Shown here: positions 26,010 to 34,243 of the stretch, piece after piece | Layout: the number at the start of each line of letters is the position of its first letter | How positions within the stretch are numbered: position 1 is the first letter of the stretch | Origin: Alphaproteobacteria bacterium | GTDB lineage: Bacteria > Pseudomonadota > Alphaproteobacteria > Rickettsiales > UBA8987 | Direction of reading: 5' to 3' | Length of the DNA: 34,822 bases | Assembly (NCBI GenBank): GCA_030429725.1 | Contig: JAUIEX010000019.1 | Coordinates: 1-34,822, forward strand | The notes under the pieces: model-generated | What the model saw: the letters and a program-made list of their open reading frames with translations, nothing else | Databases searched by the model: none | Told to the model about the DNA's origin: nothing | Program-made: the position numbers and the translations under genes

Positions 26010-27482
26010 ATGACCGACCTTATCAAATTATCACTGACTGAAACCATCAAAGGGCTGAAGGATAAGAAATTTTCCGCAGTGGAAATTACGGATGCCTATC
26101 TGACGCAGATGGATGTGCATAAGCACCTCAATGCCTATATCACCGAAACCCCGGAGCTGGCGCGTGAGTTGGCAAAAGCCGCCGATAAAAAACTGGCAAA
26201 TGGTGAAGATGGCTTGCTTTTGGGCGCGCCGATTGCGGTGAAGGATTTGTTCTGTACGCAAGGTGTGCGCACCACGGCGGCCAGCCGGATGCTGGAGAAT
26301 TTCGTGCCGGAATATGAATCAACCGTCACGGCAAAGATGTTTGCCGAAGGCGCGGTGATGCTGGGGAAATCAAATCTGGATCAGTTTGCGATGGGTTCGG
26401 CGAATATTACCAGCCATTTTAATAATGTAAGCAACCCGTGGAAGCGCCGTCATGCTGATGGTATTATGGTTCCGGGCGGGTCTTCCGGTGGCTCTGCGGC
26501 GGCCACGGCAGCGTTTTTATGTGCCGGGTCACTGGGCACGGATACGGGTGGTTCAATTCGCCAACCCGCCAGCTTTACCGGCACGGTGGGGATGAAGCCA
26601 ACCTATGGCAGATGTTCACGCTGGGGCACGGTGGCGTTTGCCAGCTCGTTGGATCAGGCGGGGCCAATTTGCCGTACGGTGGCCGATAGCGCATTGCTGT
26701 TGCAGGCGATTGCCGGGTTTGATGCGAAGGATTCGACGTCCGTAAAGAAAGACGTGCCGGATTGGTCAGGGCGGCTGAAGGCCGATGTGAAGGGCTTGAA
26801 AATTGGTGTTCCGAAGGAATATCGCCCGGATAATCTGCCCGATGATATTGCGGCATTGTGGGATCAGGGCGCTTCGTGGTTGCGTGATGCGGGTGCGGAG
26901 ATTGTTGAAATTACGCTGCCGCACACGGAATATGCGCTGCCAACCTATTACATTGTTGCCCCGGCGGAGGCTTCCTCCAATCTGGCGCGGTATGATGGTG
27001 TGCGTTATGGCCATCGCACGGGTGAGAAGGTTTCATCTTTGGATGAGATGTATGAGCGCACGCGCGCGGAAGGCTTTGGTGATGAGGTGAAACGCCGGAT
27101 TATGATTGGCACTTATGTGCTTTCTCATGGCTATTACGATGCCTATTATAAGCAGGCGCAGAAGATTCGCGCACTGATTGCGCAAGATTTTGCCAGTGCT
27201 TTTGAGCAGGTGGATGCGATTTTAACCCCCACTGCACCTTCGGCGGCGTTTGGAATGAATGAGCAGATGTCGAACGTGGAAATGTATCTCAATGATGTGT
27301 TTACCGTGCCGGCCAGCTTGGCGGGTGTGCCCGGAATTTCCGTGCCGGCCGGATTTGATGGTGCCGGGCTGCCACTTGGGCTGCAGGTTTTAACCAAAGC
27401 CTGGGACGAGCAAACCTGCCTGAATGTGGCGGCGGTGATTGAGCAGGCGGCAAATCTTGATTTAACCCCGGAAGGATATTAG
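26010..27482 (+). CDS. gatA: Asp/Glu-tRNA amidotransferase subunit A
   Basis: This amidase-signature enzyme releases ammonia from glutamine for tRNA-dependent amidation. The catalytic Ser-cisSer-Lys triad is visible: Lys in APIAVKDLF (about 77), Ser in [11 protein letters not shown] (about 156) and Ser in [12 protein letters not shown] (about 180). At 490 aa it is normal in length. [11 protein letters not shown] and a C-terminal [13 protein letters not shown] are also typical. It lies directly after gatC. Confidence 0.97.
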   Translation: MTDLIKLSLTETIKGLKDKKFSAVEITDAYLTQMDVHKHLNAYITETPELARELAKAADKKLANGEDGLLLGAPIAVKDLFCTQGVRTTAASRMLENFVPEYESTVTAKMFAEGAVMLGKSNLDQFAMGSANITSHFNNVSNPWKRRHADGIMVPGGSSGGSAAATAAFLCAGSLGTDTGGSIRQPASFTGTVGMKPTYGRCSRWGTVAFASSLDQAGPICRTVADSALLLQAIAGFDAKDSTSVKKDVPDWSGRLKADVKGLKIGVPKEYRPDNLPDDIAALWDQGASWLRDAGAEIVEITLPHTEYALPTYYIVAPAEASSNLARYDGVRYGHRTGEKVSSLDEMYERTRAEGFGDEVKRRIMIGTYVLSHGYYDAYYKQAQKIRALIAQDFASAFEQVDAILTPTAPSAAFGMNEQMSNVEMYLNDVFTVPASLAGVPGISVPAGFDGAGLPLGLQVLTKAWDEQTCLNVAAVIEQAANLDLTPEGY

Positions 27483-27487
27483 GCTTC

Positions 27488-27512
27488 GTTAACAATCCCC
27501 AACCTTGTTAAC
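27488..27512. repeat. Inverted repeat between gatA and the Pmp3 gene
   Basis: GTTAACAA (27488-27495) and TTGTTAAC (27505-27512) form a perfect 8-bp inverted repeat around TCCCCAACC. It lies 5 bp after the gatA stop and 29 bp before the next start. There is no T-run, so it could be an operator, or a hairpin ending or protecting the gatA message. Confidence 0.4.
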
Positions 27513-27541
27513 ACAGCTTGACAATATTTAAGGAGAAACAC

Positions 27542-27718
27542 ATGACACAGACATCTGAAAAACAATTATTACTAATTATTATTTCCCTGATTTTGCCACC
27601 ATTGGCGGCCTATTTGAAAGTGGGTGTTTCCGGCGCTTTCATCGTGAATATTATTCTGACATTGCTTGGCTGGTTGCCGGGTGTGGTGCATGCAATCTGG
27701 CTGGTGCTTAAGCGCTAA
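27542..27718 (+). CDS. Pmp3/YqaE-type small membrane peptide
   Basis: This is a 58-residue protein with two membrane helices. LILPPLAAYLKVG, then FIVNIILTLLGWLPGVVHAIWLV, matches the Pmp3/YqaE (UPF0057) family, whose members affect membrane potential and stress tolerance in yeast and plants. AAGGAG lies at good distance before the ATG at 27542, which is preferred over the one at 27518. It is convergent with fliS. Confidence 0.92.
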   Translation: MTQTSEKQLLLIIISLILPPLAAYLKVGVSGAFIVNIILTLLGWLPGVVHAIWLVLKR

Positions 27719-27772
27719 AAAACAGATGTTGGTGGCGCGGCTTTTGCACTGCCGGGCAATTGCTCCCAAAAT

Positions 27773-28330
27773 TTATGCGGAGACGGAGACGCCCTGAACC
27801 TCTGTGCTTTGATAGGCTCCACGTGGCATATGATGTTGGCGGGTGCCGCTGCCGGTGGCGTTATAGGAAGGAACATTGCTGTCATCAGCCTGGTCTTCCT
27901 TACACTGCGCGGCTTCAAGTGCGGATTGCTGCATGGATTCAGACTCTTCCTGATTTTGCTTAACTTCGTGCGTGTCAACCTCGTCCCATGCTTCACGCAT
28001 GGTTTTAAGGTCGCGGATGCAGCTATCCAGCATGGTTAGATCTTCGGAGCGATGGATGGAAGAGATGCGCGCATCCAGCCCGGCATAGTAATCATAAAGT
28101 AGCCTGGCAACCTCGCCGCCATTGTCAAAATCCAGACAGACTTGCAAGCCGGTGACAATTTCCGCCGCCTGCGTGAGGTTGTTATAACGATCCTGAATGT
28201 TGCGTTCTTCAATGGCGGTGCGGGCGCGTTGAAGAAATTTTATCACGCCGTCATAAAGCATGATGACCTGTTTGGTTTTACGCACCATATGGGTGGCATT
28301 TTTATAGGCTTGTACGAGTTGCGCATTCAT
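27773..28330 (-). CDS. fliS: Flagellin-export chaperone FliS with extended tail
   Basis: FliS binds the C-terminus of flagellin and keeps it from polymerising before export. The four-helix core is clear: LVQAYKNATHMVRKTKQVIMLYDG, then FLQRARTAIEERN and LTQAAEIVTGLQVCLDFDNGGEVARLLYDYY. At 185 aa it exceeds the usual 125-140. The extra 55-60 C-terminal residues are polar and Gln/Glu/Ser-rich, probably disordered. GGAG precedes the ATG. It is the last gene of flaG-fliD-fliS, 17 bp after fliD. Confidence 0.92.
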   Translation of the reverse strand: MNAQLVQAYKNATHMVRKTKQVIMLYDGVIKFLQRARTAIEERNIQDRYNNLTQAAEIVTGLQVCLDFDNGGEVARLLYDYYAGLDARISSIHRSEDLTMLDSCIRDLKTMREAWDEVDTHEVKQNQEESESMQQSALEAAQCKEDQADDSNVPSYNATGSGTRQHHMPRGAYQSTEVQGVSVSA

Positions 28331-28347
28331 CTTGTTCTCCTATAAAC

Positions 28348-30903
28348 CTAGTCGTTACCGTAGAGCGATTGGCTTTGTGCATCCAGGAAGCTGAGCAGGG
28401 TGTTAACCTTGGTAATCGCGGCTTCCAATGCAGAATATTGTCGATAGAGACGATCCTGATAGCTGCTGATGCGCTCATTCAGATCATCAATTTCTTCTTC
28501 CAGACGGGTTCTTTCATCCGCAAAGAAATCAATTTCATTGGCAATGATGCCGTCATCGTCAAGAATGGTGTTTATGGAATTATAGAGACGATCCGCCAGG
28601 CCGTAAGAGATGTTTACGTTGATGGTGTCATCCGCACCGTCGCCGGTGTAAAGGAAGGTTGTTCCCTCCAGTGATGTGCCCTCAATGCCAACGATGCTGC
28701 TGCCGCTTAATGTGGCGTAAAAAAGGAAGGTGCCATCCGTATCCCGAATTTCCACTTCCTCCCCGGCCGCCCGGCCGGTATCGATGTTAATCTTAAAATC
28801 GGTGAGGGTAGAATTATTGCTGCGTTTGAAGACGGCAAGGTTCGATGAATCTGAGTTCATTTGATATTCAAAGACCTGACGGATATCATCAAAATTGCCG
28901 GCAAGTAAATTTTGGAGTCTGGAAATATCGGGGATATCCAGAATGTTAGACACTTCATCATTTTCAGCATCGCCTTCAAAATCCGTGATTTGAATCCCGA
29001 TGGAGCCGAGTGAATCATAGCCATTATCTGCGCCGGAGACGGCTTCGCTGATGCGATTGCTGATCTGCTGCACCAATGTACGGAAGCTTGTTTCGCTGCC
29101 AAGCACCGCGCCTTCGGCATAATTGCCATCTTCATCACGCGTTGTTTGTTCCTGAACAAAAATGCGGAAGTCATTATAAGCATTGATAAAGTTAGTGATA
29201 GTGGCCTCAGTTGTGGCGGTGTCATTGCTCACGGAGGCGGTGATGGTGGAAGCCGATATCAGCCCATAATCCGGGGTGACCTGAGAGAGGTTAAAGGTAA
29301 TTCCGTCAATCACATCGTCAATCACATTGCTGCTGCGGGTAATTTCCACGCCATCAATGGTCAGGACAGCGTCCGTTGCCGCCTGAATGGTGCTGAAGCC
29401 AACCTCGCTCAACACGCCGGAAGGGTCAATGGCCGAAAAAGCCCGGCTGGTTCCTTCAAAATTGGAGCGCAGTGAGAGGCGGAAATCGTTATCACTCACC
29501 TGAACAATGGTTCCTGTGACGCCGGTTTTGCTTTGCTGGGCATTAATGATGGAGGCAATATCCGCTAAGGAATCCCCCTCATTAATGGTAATTTCCACAC
29601 CGTTTGTTCCCAACTGGTCATTAAGTGCCGCTTCCAGCTCGGATGCGGTGGAAGCGGTGGAGAAATCAAACACCACACCGGCATCATTAATGGCCAATTC
29701 AAAAGTTTTATCGCCACCATCATTGGTGAGAGTGATGTTGGCGGTTTGCGTATCGCTTCCACCGCCGCCCAGCCCTGTGGCGCGGAAACGTTCCCCGCCG
29801 ATATAGACCTCAATTTCCCCATCGGCATTGCCGGGGCCTGTAACGGCAGTAACATTAATGCGACCAATTTGCCCCGCTTCGCCCGTTGTGGGGTCAAAGG
29901 CATTGGAAGTGAGGCGAATATCCTGCGCGCGCAGCCCTTCCAGCAAGGTATCATTGGCGAAAGAAGAGTTGTAATTGGTGACGGTACGCGTTTGGCGAAT
30001 GGAAACCGCAGCCAGTGCGGTATCTAACGCGCCGGCAAAGGCATCGGCATTCACCTGATTGGCGTTGATATTGTAATCACCGGCGATGGTGAGGTCGAAG
30101 GCGGTGCCGGTCTGGGCATTGGTAAGGGTAATGACCGTGCCATCGGCAATGCTTTGACTATCGCCGCCGGCATTGGCGACCACGTCATTGGCGGTGTAGA
30201 CGCTGCCATTAATAGTGACGCTGATATCCACATTGGCGCCATCCACAGTGGCGGCAAAGCCGCTGACTGCACCAATGAAATTTTTGTCCCCGGCATCACC
30301 TGTAAGTACAAAATTATCAACGGCACTGACAATGCCTGCCGGGCTGCCGGTGGCTGTAAAATCCGTTGCGGCGAGGGCGTCCGTTGCGGCGGTTACTAAT
30401 TGTGTGCTGGTAAGCTGAAAAGTACCGGCGGAAAAGAGGCCGGCGGTGGTGCCGCTTGCGGCTTCCGTCACGCTGGAAGAGGCGCTCTGATAGCTGCCGG
30501 TACGGTCAATTTTACCACGGGCAAGTGAGCCGATGGAAAGGTCATAATTGCCGATGGCCGTTCCCGCATCGGCAGTGATGTTAACATAGCTGGACGGCGT
30601 GGTGAGGCTGGAGCTTAAATTAACATTGCGGAATTCAAAGGCATTTGAACTGGCCGTATTAAAACCCGGCGGGTTCCGAAGGAAGTTCACCGAATTTAGC
30701 AACGTATTGAGCTTGGTTTGCAGCGTGCCATAGGCGGCGGTTTTATCACTGCCGAGGGTGATGTTATCCTCAATGGTTTGAATTGGGATGCTTCGCGCCT
30801 CCACCAGTGAGTTAACGATAGTCTCCACATCCAGGCCGGAGGCAATACCCGAAGAACGGGTTTGCCCGTCAACCTGAATAAAATTGCCAAGATTAATCGT
30901 CAT
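28348..30903 (-). CDS. fliD: Flagellar filament cap protein FliD
   Basis: FliD caps the filament tip and folds arriving flagellin. The N-terminal domain has SSGIASGLDVETIVNSLVEA, the family hallmark. The C-terminal domain starts around residue 510 (VLTIDGVEITRSSNVIDD). A coiled coil (ERTRLEEEIDDLNERISSYQ) precedes the end, LLSFLDAQSQSLYGN. At 851 aa it is nearly twice the E. coli length. The extra part, about residues 150-490, is beta-rich, and residues about 200-400 resemble the flagellin variable region. AGAGGT stands before the ATG. Its place after the FlaG-position gene and before fliS is classical. Confidence 0.95.
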   Translation of the reverse strand: MTINLGNFIQVDGQTRSSGIASGLDVETIVNSLVEARSIPIQTIEDNITLGSDKTAAYGTLQTKLNTLLNSVNFLRNPPGFNTASSNAFEFRNVNLSSSLTTPSSYVNITADAGTAIGNYDLSIGSLARGKIDRTGSYQSASSSVTEAASGTTAGLFSAGTFQLTSTQLVTAATDALAATDFTATGSPAGIVSAVDNFVLTGDAGDKNFIGAVSGFAATVDGANVDISVTINGSVYTANDVVANAGGDSQSIADGTVITLTNAQTGTAFDLTIAGDYNINANQVNADAFAGALDTALAAVSIRQTRTVTNYNSSFANDTLLEGLRAQDIRLTSNAFDPTTGEAGQIGRINVTAVTGPGNADGEIEVYIGGERFRATGLGGGGSDTQTANITLTNDGGDKTFELAINDAGVVFDFSTASTASELEAALNDQLGTNGVEITINEGDSLADIASIINAQQSKTGVTGTIVQVSDNDFRLSLRSNFEGTSRAFSAIDPSGVLSEVGFSTIQAATDAVLTIDGVEITRSSNVIDDVIDGITFNLSQVTPDYGLISASTITASVSNDTATTEATITNFINAYNDFRIFVQEQTTRDEDGNYAEGAVLGSETSFRTLVQQISNRISEAVSGADNGYDSLGSIGIQITDFEGDAENDEVSNILDIPDISRLQNLLAGNFDDIRQVFEYQMNSDSSNLAVFKRSNNSTLTDFKINIDTGRAAGEEVEIRDTDGTFLFYATLSGSSIVGIEGTSLEGTTFLYTGDGADDTINVNISYGLADRLYNSINTILDDDGIIANEIDFFADERTRLEEEIDDLNERISSYQDRLYRQYSALEAAITKVNTLLSFLDAQSQSLYGND

Positions 30904-30931
30904 ACTAGTACCTCTTTGCCGAGAAGACCGC

Positions 30932-31321
30932 TTAGCTGCTCAGTTCCAGCAGGGTTCCGGTCGCCTGACCGATGCTGGTAAAGAGCTGTTTATCCGGAAC
31001 AATGGTCACGGAGCCATCTTTGAGTGATGTAAAGCGTGTGAAGTAAATCGGCTCCCCACCTTCAAGAGATTTGTAGATGGTGAAGCGAGTGTCGCTGACC
31101 ACGAAAGTGTCCGTTGCAAACTGTCGCGCCGCGCGCTTAATGGTATCCACACGATCTTCAGGCCCTCGTTGCTGATTTTGCAGCTCCGCATCCTGTGCTT
31201 CTTTTGGCTGTTGCACCGTTTGCACTTTCGGAATGTCCGATTCCGTAGTGGCTTTGGGGGCTTGCTGCCCAACAAAACTGGTGACGTTACTATTTGGGGG
31301 TAAAACACCTGACTCGATCAT
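30932..31321 (-). CDS. FlaG-position flagellar protein
   Basis: This is a 129-residue protein between flagellin and fliD, where flaG usually lies. The first 60 residues are disordered and Gln/Pro-rich (KATTESDIPKVQTVQQPKE). The folded C-terminal part contains FVVSDTRFTIYKSLEGG and FTRFTSLKDGSVTIVPDKQL. The resemblance to classical FlaG is weak, so the name is given by position only. AGGAGG lies six bases before the ATG, and a sigma-54-type promoter is just upstream, which ties it to flagellar control. Confidence 0.7.
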   Translation of the reverse strand: MIESGVLPPNSNVTSFVGQQAPKATTESDIPKVQTVQQPKEAQDAELQNQQRGPEDRVDTIKRAARQFATDTFVVSDTRFTIYKSLEGGEPIYFTRFTSLKDGSVTIVPDKQLFTSIGQATGTLLELSS

Positions 31322-31357
31322 AATTGCCTCCTTGCTTTTAACCCTTGTTGTTTACCA

Positions 31358-31373
31358 CGCAGAAACTGTGCCA
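31358..31373 (-). promoter_or_regulatory. Sigma-54-type promoter of flaG-fliD-fliS
   Basis: On the minus strand TGGCACAGTTTCTGCG has GG and GC exactly ten bases apart and matches TGGCAC-N5-TTGC at all but one conserved base. Transcription would begin near 31348, about 26 nt before the start codon at 31321 and upstream of its AGGAGG. Sigma-54 drives middle and late flagellar genes in many polarly flagellated proteobacteria. Confidence 0.65.
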
Positions 31374-31444
31374 AGCAGTGTCTGCTTTCGTATAAGTCTC
31401 TTAGGAGTTTAACAAAAAAGACCCAAGAGGCCTATAGGAAAGCA

Positions 31445-31466
31445 GGGAGGGGAAAAATCCCCTCCC
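31445..31466 (-). terminator. Hairpin after flagellin
   Basis: GGGAGGGGA-AAAA-TCCCCTCCC is a perfect 9-bp GC-rich stem 15 bases after the flagellin stop. On the minus strand the base of the stem is not directly followed by T; a run of six T comes about 25 bases later. It would suit a terminator, or a stem that protects the abundant flagellin mRNA from 3' decay. Confidence 0.65.
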
Positions 31467-31480
31467 GCCTTTAGTCAAAA

Positions 31481-34243
31481 CTACCCGATAAGTTTCAGGA
31501 GGTTCTGTGGAAGCTGGTTTGCCTGAGCAAGCACAGAAATCGATGCCTGCAGACGAACCTGATACGAAGCAAAGTTCGTTGATTCTTCCGCAATGTCCAC
31601 ATCCAGGAAGGTGCTACGTGCAGCTTCCGTGTTTTGGATGGAGGACGTGATGCTGTTTGACGCGAAGTCAAAACGTGACTGGAGTGAACCAACCACAGCA
31701 CGGATGGATGTGACCTTGTTGATCGCATTATCCAATACCGCAGATGCAGCAGATGCATCTTCAGCCGTGGCAACATTCAGACCGGCAACAACATCTCCAT
31801 CGTCGTTACGATAGATGTTTCCGGTGGTTGCATCTTCCAGCGCAACGTTAATCACGTCTGTTGCGCTCAGGCCCACCTGGAAGTCCAGACCGGCTGAACC
31901 GGAACCGATTCCAAACGCTTCTTTCAAAGCGGTCTGGAAAGCAAGTGCTTGTTCGTCCGTTTCAAGCAGAACAACGCTGTTGTTGGTGTCGCCGGCATCA
32001 CCACCTGTTAACGTACCGGAACCGAAAGAAATTTCGATTTTTTCCTGTGCGTTGCTCAGGTTAGTCAGAACCACAGTTGTGTTCTGAGTGATGTCGTTTG
32101 TCAACCCTGATGGAGATTGATAAACATCGCCGTTGGCCAGTGTGATCTGGATCACGGAGTCCGTTGAGCCAGCAGAAGGTGCACTCACGCTAACATCCCG
32201 GATGGATGGTGCATCGGCAGATGTCAGAGTGAAATCCACGGATGAGCCAGCCAGAGAGCCGGTTTGCGTTGTGCCGACATAGACTGTGCCATAACCCTGA
32301 TAGGTTGAGGCATCCACGTCTTTCTGCTGAGCAAAGGTGACTGTGCTGAACGCTTTATTGATACGATCAGCCAGAACATTCGCATCGGATTGATCAGCCA
32401 CAGCAAGGCCACCGGAAGATAATTCAATGTTGAAATATCCACCCACGCTACCTTCAGCGCTCAGGCGCACGGCACGTGCCGTTGCCGGAGTGGTGTCGTC
32501 AATCACGCCGGAATAGGTGATATCACCTACGGTGACGCTCAGACTCACTTTGTTTGCTGAAACATAGGAAGCCGTGAAGCTATCAATGGTACCAACAAAA
32601 TCTGCATTGTTTTGAATGCCGGAAACGTCGATACCACCGGTGGTTCCTTTCACAGAAAGCACCAGACCTGCTTCAGCGTCTGTCAGACCTGCGTAGCTTA
32701 CAGCCAGATCGGATGGTGTATCCAGGCCAGGGCCACTCAGATAGATGACGTTAGCATCACCCAGCTCAGCCGTGATGGTGCCGTTGAAGGCGCCGTTAAT
32801 GGCGGCAATCAATTCAGCAGTGGAGTTCACTTCCGTGGTACCTGGGGTGACGCCGTCCGTGCCACCGTCATTTTCAAAGGTTACGCCGTTAATGGTAACA
32901 GTGTCGCCTTCGGCAGCAGCAGCATAGCTGAACCGCGCAAGCGTACCGGGAGTTTCCTCACCAATGCTGGTAACGGCTGCTCTGTCATCCACATCCGCAG
33001 CAGCTTCAATGATGATGCCTGCAGGGCCTGAGACTGTTAGGATGCGTTGCTCACCACTGGTTGCCACTGTTGTATCGGCAGTGATGCCGAAAGCGGCAAG
33101 TGCTGAACTGGCGTTAATGGCATCACGGAACGTTTGTACGTTTGCCGTGGAACCCACGCCGCCGGTGCCAAAGTCAACGGAAGCAATCAGCGTACCGTCC
33201 TGCGTGCGGAAACTGAACGTATCAGTTGCAAGGTAGGTTTCTGAGTTGTTGAAGACAATTTTACCGTCAGCAGTACCAAGGCCTGTCAGAATGTCATCAC
33301 CGATCACATCGCTGGAACCGGTTGTGATTTTCTGAGACAGAACCGTGCCGGCTGATGTGGTTTTGGTTGTCAGCGGACCGCCCGTTGTCAGGTTGCCGTC
33401 AACACCGCCGGTGAACTGCGTGATTGCCTCGTTACCACCACCTGCAAAAGTCAGGGTGTTGACTTGACCACTCACCGCGCCAACGCTGCTGAGATAGTTA
33501 TATTGTGTACCTGTGTTCTTCGCGGTAATGGTTACAGTGTCCACACCGTTGGAAGCATAGGTAAACTGACTTAATGCATCACGTGCATCTTTGCTAACGG
33601 CGCTGTTATTGCTGATATCCGTAAAGAATGCAGCCAGGTTATCCGCTGTGGTTGCAGCGTTGCCTGAACCAATCTGCGTGGCAGATGGGGCAGCGGAGAA
33701 GTTAAAGGTGTAACCCAGCAATGTGATGGTATCACCGGCGGCGCTTGTGTCCGTAGTGATGGTTGCCTGCGCGGCCGTGCCGGTGCTGGAAACATCAAAT
33801 GCCTGAGAAGCCACGTCGAAAATGGAACCATCCAGCAATTTAATGCCGTTAAATTCCGTTGTTTCGACCAAGCGATCAAGCTCTGAAGCCAGCGCCTGGA
33901 ATTCCTGATCAAGGAATGCGCGCTCGTTATCGGAAACTGTACCGGAGTTTGCAGCTACCGCCAGCGCTTTCTGACGCTGAAGGACATTTGTTAACTCCCC
34001 CAGTGTTCCATCAGCAATCTGCAACAATGAACCGGCCTGATTGGCTGAGTCCAAAGCTGTACGAAGTGTGGATACATTTGTTCCAAGGATTGTACCAATA
34101 GACAGACCTGCAACATCATCCGCAGCGCGAATAATGGCATTACCACTAGAGAGACGACCAATTGAAAGTTCGGACAAGCTGTTTGCTGTGCCCAAGTTAC
34201 GCTGCGCAAATAGTGCAGCTGTATTAGATACGATACCAACCAT
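31481..34243 (-). CDS. Flagellin, large form
   Basis: This is the filament subunit. The N-terminal D0/D1 region (residues 1-140) carries SIGRLSSGNAIIRAADDVAGLSIG and FNGIKLLDGS. The C-terminal D1/D0 region (about 830-920) carries INKVTSIRAVVGSLQSRFD, FLDVDIAEEST and QANQLPQNLLKLIG. At 920 aa it is about twice a common flagellin. The middle (about 150-830) is a series of Thr/Ser/Asp/Gly-rich beta domains that should project from the filament. Residues about 540-745 resemble part of FliD in this window. AGGAGG (34252-34257) precedes the ATG by eight bases. It is the only flagellin gene here. Confidence 0.97.
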   Translation of the reverse strand: MVGIVSNTAALFAQRNLGTANSLSELSIGRLSSGNAIIRAADDVAGLSIGTILGTNVSTLRTALDSANQAGSLLQIADGTLGELTNVLQRQKALAVAANSGTVSDNERAFLDQEFQALASELDRLVETTEFNGIKLLDGSIFDVASQAFDVSSTGTAAQATITTDTSAAGDTITLLGYTFNFSAAPSATQIGSGNAATTADNLAAFFTDISNNSAVSKDARDALSQFTYASNGVDTVTITAKNTGTQYNYLSSVGAVSGQVNTLTFAGGGNEAITQFTGGVDGNLTTGGPLTTKTTSAGTVLSQKITTGSSDVIGDDILTGLGTADGKIVFNNSETYLATDTFSFRTQDGTLIASVDFGTGGVGSTANVQTFRDAINASSALAAFGITADTTVATSGEQRILTVSGPAGIIIEAAADVDDRAAVTSIGEETPGTLARFSYAAAAEGDTVTINGVTFENDGGTDGVTPGTTEVNSTAELIAAINGAFNGTITAELGDANVIYLSGPGLDTPSDLAVSYAGLTDAEAGLVLSVKGTTGGIDVSGIQNNADFVGTIDSFTASYVSANKVSLSVTVGDITYSGVIDDTTPATARAVRLSAEGSVGGYFNIELSSGGLAVADQSDANVLADRINKAFSTVTFAQQKDVDASTYQGYGTVYVGTTQTGSLAGSSVDFTLTSADAPSIRDVSVSAPSAGSTDSVIQITLANGDVYQSPSGLTNDITQNTTVVLTNLSNAQEKIEISFGSGTLTGGDAGDTNNSVVLLETDEQALAFQTALKEAFGIGSGSAGLDFQVGLSATDVINVALEDATTGNIYRNDDGDVVAGLNVATAEDASAASAVLDNAINKVTSIRAVVGSLQSRFDFASNSITSSIQNTEAARSTFLDVDIAEESTNFASYQVRLQASISVLAQANQLPQNLLKLIG

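Noticed and set aside
27518..27523. TTGACA before the Pmp3-type gene
   Set aside because: A matching -10 box would fall on the start codon, and the gene has a strong AAGGAG site, so this is unlikely to be its -35 box.
27715..27996. 93-residue minus-strand frame overlapping fliS
   Set aside because: It lies in another frame of the FliS C-terminal region, with no ribosome site and no protein-like features.
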